In this document: one piece after another, positions 57,546 through 64,000 of the stretch | Position numbering within the stretch: the first letter of the stretch is position 1 | Layout of the letters: every line of letters starts with the position of its first letter | NCBI RefSeq assembly: GCF_000471905.2 | Contig: NW_006498608.1 | Coordinates: forward strand, 5,132,116 to 5,196,115 | DNA length: 64,000 bases | Direction: 5' to 3' | Origin: Amborella trichopoda | Taxonomy: Eukaryota; Streptophyta; Magnoliopsida; Amborellales; Amborellaceae | Program-made: the position numbers and the translations under genes | The notes under the pieces: model-generated | What the model was told of the DNA's origin: nothing | Databases searched by the model: none | What the model saw: only the letters and a program-made list of their open reading frames with translations

Positions 57546-57676
57546 CTATTATAAAGGCTCCAAAAGTATCATTCTCTCAATTGGACAGTTCTTAACTAAA
57601 ATCCGGGTACTACGATTACCAGCCTCACAACATTCCTCTCTCTGATATCGGGTTTGGTCTCATCCGCACTCCATCA
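57521..57676 (-). mobile_element. Partial copia LTR, inverted partner of 57051-57222
   Basis: On the minus strand it starts TGATGGAGTGCGGATGAGAC and runs to TTGGAGCCTTTATAATAG, where it joins AACCATCTTAGAAATGATTA (integrase). The copy at 57051 has the same junction in the opposite orientation, so the two arms form an inverted repeat around the integrase remnant. Confidence 0.6.
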
Positions 57677-58083
57677 AATTTTTTTACTTTTGGGATTTTA
57701 TATATTTTTTGAAATTATATTCTTTTAACTACTGGTCGATCACTAAAACTGTCCGAAACCGGAACTGGCCCCAATGGCGGATCTAATCTTTTGCATAATG
57801 TAAAAAATATTAAAAAATATATTACACATCAAATTCTTTATTTTTGGGATTTTCTATATTTTTTGAAATTATATTCTTTTAAGTACCGGTCGATCACCAA
57901 AACCGCCCGAAATCGGAACTAGCCCCAATGGCCGGTTGCGATCTAATTGGGCGGTTACCAATTAGATCGCCCGATTTTTCCAACATTGATTGGTATACAC
58001 TAAACCTCCAATTTTACATGTAATAGCTCATGATGATTGGGACCATATGGTGCAAACTGATCTCACATCTTAATATTGCAAGT

Positions 58084-58578
58084 CAGTGTTCACAAAATCG
58101 AACTGGAACGGTTAACTGTACATGGGCTCGGAAGCGGTCAGACCAGCCTAATTGGTATACCAGCCGATTCAACCGTTCTAACCAGGTAAGTCCCAGGTGG
58201 TCAAAAATGTGTTCAAAAATTAAAAAAGATACAAAAAATACTACTAAAATATGTAAAGCATATAAATAATGATTAAAACAAAACACATTCAAATGAAGTT
58301 GAAAATTAATGAAATAAAATGGATTTTAACGAATCGATTTTTTAATTAAAGTGAGTATTAATGACTAAAACAATTTTTAATCTTTACCGCATGTAAAGAA
58401 TATTAAAAAATGCATTACAGACCAAATTCTTAATTTTTGAAAATTTATATATATTTTTTTAATTTTACTTTTTAAATACCGATCGAACACCAAAACCGCC
58501 CTAAACCAAAAATGGCCAATAGTCGGTTCTGATCAAATTGGGCGGTTAATGATTAGATGGCCCGGTTTTTCAACAATG
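58084..58578. mobile_element. hAT-like element, same family as 40118-40657
   Basis: The left end is CAGTGTTCACAAAATCGAAC. The right end, reverse complemented, is CATTGTTGAAAAACCGGGCC. The whole element is the reverse-complement counterpart of the 40.1-kb copy, including AACACATTCAAATGAAGTTG in the core. Flanking octamers match poorly (4 of 8). It starts 96 bp after the end of the split element at 57988. Confidence 0.6.
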
Positions 58579-58861
58579 CTCCAGGCACGTGTGATGTTTT
58601 TGTATAAAAAACAAACTTTGGGCAAGCAATTGAGTTTGTTGCGTGCGTAGTGTCCACATAAACTACAGAACATCAGCCCTTTTCTTTTGATCCATAAAAC
58701 TACACTACACAACATCTCAACCGCCTGTTATCTACAATGGATGGCAGATGTGGTGTAGATCGCTATTCGGGAACTACAATGCATCTTAAATTATTTTTTC
58801 AACAATATATTTCCTCTTCTTATAGTAAGAGTAGTTTCTCAAAATTTGCGGATCCTTACAG

Positions 58862-58930
58862 GGAATTGGAGGAGACCGATCCACAATAGACTCATCCGGT
58901 TCTGTAGAAGAGCTCAACAAGACCATCAAG
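58862..58930 (+). other. Exon-like island, 23 open codons between AG and GT
   Basis: After ...CCTTACAG the sequence reads GIGGDRSTIDSSGSV then EELNKTIK and stops at GTACGG, a good donor. Codon composition is less AT-rich than the surroundings. I do not recognise the peptide. It could be a stray exon captured by a transposon or chance. Confidence 0.2.
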
Positions 58931-59308
58931 GTACGGGGTGATACAATTTCCACTCATTTTAATTTTAATTTTAATTTTTTTTATTTTTTAGCTATAATTT
59001 TTTAAGATTATTAATTATTTGTTTAAGGCCAATTCTCTGAATTGCTCCAACTTACTTATCCAGGCCTCCGGACCCATTTACCTTGCCAATCTAGATTTGA
59101 GACATTGGCTAACCAATGTGCAAGTCTCTTAGTAATACATATAGAAGATAATCCGGTGCTTACCTTAAAAAAAAAAAAAAAAAAAATATTTGCTTGGTCT
59201 GTTTTCTGGTAAAACAAAATAGATTATGGTGACAGTGGTCCATCAGGGTGTAAGCACGCTGCTTACATAGACTTCTCTCTCTAAGCCCCTCCCTCTCTTT
59301 GAAAAAAT

Positions 59309-59632
59309 GTATGTAAGGGTGAGGCCTCAAACAATCAAATTATGATGCACCTCAAAAATTCATTAGAGTAGCTTGTTTTGATGCTGAAAACCCTCAATTT
59401 GATCATCTCGGTCTCAAGATATATGGACATGAGTGAAAATATATTTCAATTCTTAAAAAATTTTTTAAGGTTTTTAAGTATTCATAGATCCGCTCGATTT
59501 ACACTATTTTTAAAATTTTATAGTTAAAGATTGAAAATAAATTTTAAAATCGTTACAAAGATTTCTAATACTGAAACACGGCAGTATTTGAGGTGCGCCT
59601 TGATTAGTTAAGGCCTCAGCCTTATACAAACT
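59309..59632. mobile_element. MITE-A copy (well preserved)
   Basis: The left end TATGTAAGGGTGAGGCCTCA with AACAATCAAATTATGATG and the right end GTTAAGGCCTCAGCCTTATA form inverted repeats. The interior holds GTCTCAAGATATATGGACAT and TTCATAGATCCGCTCGATTT. Confidence 0.75.
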
Positions 59633-60118
59633 TACGAATCAAAACCCTCTCTCTATCTAAAACTCAACAGTAACGCGCATTATTCTCCTCTCTCTCCCTC
59701 TCTCTCTCTCTCTAAAATTCAATAGTACCATGCATTATTCTCTAACTTTTACTCAGCATTCTTAATTACTATTCTACCCTTAGCACTTAAAGAAATGCCT
59801 GGCTGTAAGAGATATGTTCCCCGAAACTTTGAACACAGAGAGAAAATTTGTTTTCTCGGCCGAAATTTAGGACCGAAAATAGTAGAAAAAGACAATAATG
59901 CCTTTGGCGTGCTCCAAGGGTTTGCGGATGGGGCCCGCTTAGTTATGCCATGTGTCAGATTGCAATCTGTAGTTCAGAGCCTCGATCTGACAAGGATCTC
60001 CTTGCGCTCTTCAGTTAGGGGCAATTCCGTCATTTCCTACTTGTTTAAATGTTCAACGAAAAGGTCCAATTCTGTATGCATATTTTGTTTGTTTTTGCGT
60101 GCGCGCGCCCGCGTGGGG

Positions 60119-60488
60119 CTTGTATACAACCGAGCTCTAAACCATCTAAGTAAAAAGCTCACCTTCAAATAGTGGCGGGGAATGTGGTTTTAATATTGAA
60201 AATATTTGTGATAATCTTAAAATATATTTTCAGTTCTAATTATAAAATTTAAAGTATAAAAAATAGTGTAGATCGAGCATATCTATAGAAACTTGAAAAT
60301 CTTGAAAATTGACAGTCCAAAAATGTATTACAAGATGCACTCTTTCCAAAATTTGAAATCCATTTATTTGTCATGTCTATACATCTTGAGGTCGAGATGA
60401 TTAATTTGAGAATATTTAAGCATCAAAATAACATCTTCCAAAGATTTTTTTAAGTGCACTTTAATTTGATTGTTTAGAGCCTCACATC
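60119..60488. mobile_element. MITE-A copy
   Basis: The left end is TTGTATACAACCGAGCTCTA. The interior has GTAGATCGAGCATATCTATA and ACATCTTGAGGTCGAGATGA. The right end is TTAATTTGATTGTTTAGAGC. Confidence 0.7.
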
Positions 60489-61800
60489 ATTGTTATGTGA
60501 TTTCAAACATGGATTGCTAATTTGGATGAGTCTTACTCAAGACCAGTTATGAGATGGTACCGGTGCCTACCTGATTTCCCCCAGAGCCCCCTCTTTTATA
60601 TTATTTTTTTTAAAGCATATATAATGTGTTTTATTTGGTACCCTCTAAATCCCAACCTTATATATTAATTTTTATTTTATTTCATTTTTTTTAGTTTTTC
60701 TGTATCTCCGATCCATACCTGATCCCAATCACCTATTCAACAATTTGACACAAATATGTCGGCAAATATTTCGCCTCACAAATTCAAAAGTTAAAACACT
60801 GGAAAATATATAAATTGAATAATTTATCTCTAAAAAAGACGTTACAAATAAACTTAGCCATTTTACACAAAATCAACGAGTTATATTGACCAGTTTGAAG
60901 TTTAAAAGAAATTTTTTCAAACTGTGGTAGACCCCGTGATGGCTACAAGTGATTTTGACTTGTGGCCTTGGCAGTTGTATTGCTGAGTCCCTTTTTTTTT
61001 TTTAGAAATAATTTGGACCTCCTTATACGGAAGAAAAATACCTCCTTATACGGAAGAAAAATCTTCTTATAATATATAAGTCCTTTAAAATAAGTCCACC
61101 CTTCATCTAAACCCTATTGCCAAATCACTTGACTTAAGAGTTTTAAAGATTTTTCACATTTTAGCATGTAAATGACAAAAAAGAAAATAATTGCGAAAGA
61201 ATTTCACTTGTTACAATAATTGAAGGATGTTTATTAAGTTATTGGCAATTTTTTGCATGACTAGATCAATAATGCTATCTTCTTGTCGTCAAACACCATC
61301 CAAAGGATATCGTAATCCATTTACTTGAGTTAGAAAACAAAAGAAAGAAAAAAAAAGAAGAATTCGTCGAGCCTATTTAGCAACGCTCGGGTCAACTTGC
61401 AACTTAGGTTCCCTATTCTAAATCAGGAAATCATCTCATTTTGTGAAGAACCGTGTAGTGTTTAGTGCATTCCTATGTTGACTCGAGTAATTTCAAGTTT
61501 GAAAAATTGTTTTTAGAAGTGGGTGTTCGAGCTGATTGGATTTCCATTGCCCCTACCTGGACAACACACTCGTATTATAGACCACTTGTCTCTTCCTTCC
61601 TTACCAAAGCTAGGTGTGCTAATTCGACAATTGATTAGAGTCTCAATTTTTTGGAAGGTTTAGCTGGAGGGTAAGTTTTTTATGCTTGTTCTACAACATA
61701 AAACTTATATACTTCCCCTTATCCAACTTTCATTTTGAATGGAGGGGAAGCATAGATCTTCTATGCTGTAGGGAAAGTGTAGAAACCTTTCCCTTGGCTG
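60489..61800. other. Intergenic, no gene seen
   Basis: AT-rich spacer with one 23-bp duplication (61017-61062). Positions 61380-61800 may be the more decayed upstream part of the LINE that begins recognisably at 61805, but I could not match any frame to reverse transcriptase. Confidence 0.45.
61017..61062. repeat. 23-bp perfect tandem duplication
   Basis: ACCTCCTTATACGGAAGAAA plus AAT, repeated twice without change. Confidence 0.9.
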
Positions 61801-61804
61801 TAAA

Positions 61805-62475
61805 GGAATAAAAGGATTTTTTATAGTAAATGTTTGGAGGTCGCTCGTATTAAAGAGAGGATTATGCATAATGTTGGGCTATGGTTGTCGATTACCAAAG
61901 AAGGTTTGGGTATTGCTTGGATTAATTTACTTCGGAATCTTCGTGTACTGATGCTGCTTAAGGAACACAAACATGTTGTACGCAGAACTTGGTTACCTCC
62001 TTGCAATGGTTGTATTAAGTTAAATTTCGGTGGTAGTTCACTTGGGAACCCTTGGCCAGCAGGATTGGGGAGTGTACTCTCTAATTCTAATGGCATGATT
62101 ATTTAATTTTACTGTGGACCATGTAGAGTGGATATAGCCAATACTGCTGAATTTTAGTAGTATTACAAGGAATTAAAATATTGAAAGAGTGATATCCGAA
62201 TATGGGATGGGTGGTGGAAGGGGATTCGTTGAATGCCATGAACTAGTGTCCGAGGAAGGCTAGCCTCCATAGAATTTGAAGAAGTATTGGTTGCATGTCA
62301 TTGATTGCAACAAATTTCATATGGTCAATTCAACCCATGTTTTTAGGGAGGCTAATGGGAGAGCTGATTTGTTGGCTAAAGGTGGGGTGCATGCTAGTTG
62401 TTTGGGTTGTTTCGTCCTTATCATTGTAACCGAATTGATGTTTTTTTAATAAAAAGTTACGTACCCTTGTCAAAA
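61805..62475 (+). pseudogene. LINE (L1-type) 3' fragment with RNase H remnant
   Basis: Reads NKRIFYSKCLEVARIKERI, then NVGLWLS, then after a gap TWLPPCNGCIKLNFGGSSLG and NPWPAGLGSVLSNSNGMII. This is the RNase H start block (W.PP..G.IKLNFDGSS.GNPGPAG.G.V.R) of plant LINEs. Note the D to G change in NFGG, which removes a catalytic Asp. Later, VFREANGRADLLAKGG (62340-62387) is the end of the RNase H domain. AATAAAAAGTTACGTACCCTTGTC and an A-run finish the element. Stops and frameshifts break the frame. Confidence 0.8.
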
Positions 62476-63440
62476 AAAGCTTGAAAAAATTGCTGAAAAC
62501 CCCTTAAAATATATTTTCTAGACACTCTATCCCCATCCTAAACTTTTTTTACTTCTTTTTCTCACAAACCATCTTTTCTAAATAATACCCCCAACCTAAA
62601 AAAATAAAATAAAGATAAAATTACCCCCTCTTTTTAACTTCTATGTTAAAAAGGGCATTTGTGTAGGCAGTCCGACATTTACGTAGGCAGTCATGTATTT
62701 TGTGACTGTCGATCCGGCATTTACGTAGGCAAGTCCGGCATTTTGTGGGTGCGGTCTGGCATTTTGCGTACTGTAATAAAATTACTCCAGCGTTTTGATG
62801 CAGTTGTCGGACAGTGTATGTGTGCGGTCCGGCGATATGTTACTGTAATGTGGGAATTCCGGCGATTTGAAGTAGTGCTCTGGCAATTTACTTATTGGAA
62901 TGGGGTCAGTCCGGTGTCTGCAATGTGGGGTCCGGCATGTGTTCTGGAATGATGTTAAGTCCGGCATTTCACAGCTTCGCTCCGGCGCTATGGTCTATCT
63001 ATCTGGTACTAGGAGGATGCAGTCTAGCAATTTCTTACTCGTGGTCCGACGTTACAGAACTTTGCTTCGAGAATTTTACTTCTGGAGATGTAAGTCCGGC
63101 ATTTCATGGTTTCGATCTGGCGTTAGTAGTCTACGGTCCGTTGTATCGCTGTCTAAATAAGCAGTCCAGTATTGTAGAAATGTACTCTGGCATATGTCGT
63201 AAGTCCAACAAATAACAACCGCGGTCCGACGAAGTATTATTGGGGTCCATCCAAATGATTTATTCGTAAGTTGAAGTCACGGGAAGGGGTATTTTCATCA
63301 AAAAATATATCACTTTTTGAGTTAGGGGGTTATTAGTTAGAAAATATGGTTTTTGAGAAAGAGAAGTGAGGAAAGCTAAGGGTGAAGGTAAAGTGTCGAG
63401 ATAGTATATTTTAGAGGCAGCAATTTTCCCAAAAAACATT
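62475..63440. mobile_element. Foldback-like element: about 170-bp inverted ends around a degenerate tandem array
   Basis: The left arm (62475-62650) runs AAATTGCTG, CTTAAAATATATTTTCTAGA, CACTCTATCCCCATCC, CTTCTTTTTCTCA, CAAACCATCTTTTCTAAATA, ATACCCCCAACCTAA. The right arm (63270-63440), reverse complemented, runs AAATTGCTG, CTCTAAAATATACTATCTCG, CACTTTACCTTCACCC, CTTCTCTTTCTCA, AAAACCATATTTTCTAACTA, ATAACCCCCTAACTC. Order and spacing agree throughout. Between the arms lies an imperfect repeat array. The left edge touches the A-rich end of the LINE at 62475, so the target duplication cannot be defined. No protein is encoded. Confidence 0.75.
62659..63245 (+). repeat. Imperfect minisatellite, core GTCCGGCATTT
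   Basis: About 22 copies of an [A/G]GTCCGGCATTT-like core. Variants include GGTCTGGCATTT, GGTCCGGCGATAT, ATTCCGGCGATTT, GCTCTGGCAATTT and GGTCCGACG. They are spaced about 19-33 bp, in the middle part alternating near 20-22 and 29-31, giving a higher-order period near 50 bp. The array is clearly richer in GC and CpG than its flanks. Open frames across it exist only because the repeat has few stops. Confidence 0.8.
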
Positions 63441-63756
63441 TCATGTTCAGAAAATTTTCTCTTTTTTTTTGGTAATTTTTTGTTGTAAGCCAAGTTTCCA
63501 TTTTTTTATTGTTGAAACCGGGTATCTAACTCAAGAACCAGACATTGCTCAATGGATCCCTAAGTTGGCACTTGATTTGTATTTTAAATACTTGATTTCA
63601 CATCCAACAATCAATAATGATTGTGACCTTGTATCAAAAGTGAAGTCTTATTCATATATTTTCAAAAAGTATTTGTATGCAAACGAGTAAAAAGCGTGCA
63701 TCATCTTTGAAATCTTTTGAAATTTGAATGTAGATAACCGAAGACGCACTCGCACA

Positions 63757-64000
63757 TTGTCACACCCCAAGTTTTTTTATTTTTTATACATTAAAACTCT
63801 TGAGATGTCCCAGTCAATTCTTAAATAACAAAACAAAATTTTCCATTTCTAAGAATATGTACAAAATCTACTCAAAATTGATATTAACATGCAGGTCTAG
63901 ATATACACATCTGTTGACAGGGCAAAATTTACAACGGTGAATTTAAACAAAAGGTACAAAGGAAAATTTAATCATGACTACAATTTCTCCAAAGCTGGTC
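63757..64000 (+). mobile_element. Possible LTR start at window edge
   Basis: TGTCACACCCCAAGTTTTTT resembles the start of many plant Ty3/gypsy LTRs (TGTCACACCCC). The window ends before any other landmark, so this is a suggestion only. Confidence 0.25.

Larger units (their letters stand above)
55660..57988. mobile_element. hAT-like element split by a copia insertion
   Basis: The left end is CAATGTTCGTAAAATCGAAC. The right end, reverse complemented, is CAATGTTGGAAAAATCGGGC. Flanks GTTGGTAT (55652-55659) and ATTGGTAT (57989-57996) match at 7 of 8, so the two ends, 2.3 kb apart, belong to one insertion. The sequence between 55760 and about 57676 is foreign, copia-derived. The right part of the hAT element also has an internal duplication of about 160 bp (57680-57777 and 57838-57935), with CCGAAACCGG / CCGAAATCGG words. 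Confidence 0.75.

Noticed and set aside
59795..60172. 125-codon open frame on the plus strand in a locally GC-richer segment
   Set aside because: The last part runs into a MITE-A copy, no domain is recognisable, and the composition fits leftover promoter-like spacer. No evidence of a real protein.
62659..63215. Open frames and a CRISPR-like look in the GTCCGGC array
   Set aside because: The cores are degenerate and spacing irregular, the context is a plant nuclear genome with no cas genes, and the array lies inside an inverted-repeat element.

Overview
This is plant nuclear DNA, almost certainly from a flowering plant. It is AT-rich, with long stretches of decayed transposable elements, many GA/CT microsatellites and only two genes I can support. 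The genes are a complete plasma-membrane proton ATPase with 19 introns and an intronless atypical HLH transcription factor. The ATPase has the angiosperm C-terminus with a penultimate Thr. I cannot name the species from the sequence.

Layout. 1-26 kb is intergenic: AT-rich spacer, CT/GA repeats, an abundant inverted-repeat MITE (called MITE-A here, about 350-380 bp), hAT-like short elements with diverged 8-bp target duplications, a LINE fragment with zinc-finger and RNase H remnants (14.0-14.9 kb), and many two-copy tandem duplications. 26.3-38.3 kb is the H+-ATPase gene: G-box and TATA box, a leader with two short uORFs, 20 coding exons giving 950 residues, and a 3' UTR. Several of its introns carry transposon debris: a 618-bp hAT-like element, RTE-LINE 3' ends, a 380-bp palindrome and a 116-bp exon/intron tandem duplication. 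38.7-44.2 kb is repeats again, with a GA-rich tandem array interrupted by 20 Ns and by flanking sequence that does not look biological. 44.87-45.87 kb is the IBH1/bHLH146-like gene. 46-64 kb is gene-free: hAT-like elements (one of them split by a rearranged copia element with inverted LTR::integrase pieces), more MITE-A copies, a second LINE 3' fragment, and at 62.5-63.4 kb an element with long inverted repeats around an imperfect GTCCGGCATTT tandem array.

The two genes have no evident functional link. The ATPase would energise the plasma membrane. The HLH protein would act in the nucleus as a non-DNA-binding regulator of bHLH factors. The most unusual structures are the foldback-like minisatellite element, the copia inverted duplication, the recent tandem duplication carrying a second splice donor inside the ATPase gene, and the suspicious sequence around the N gap.
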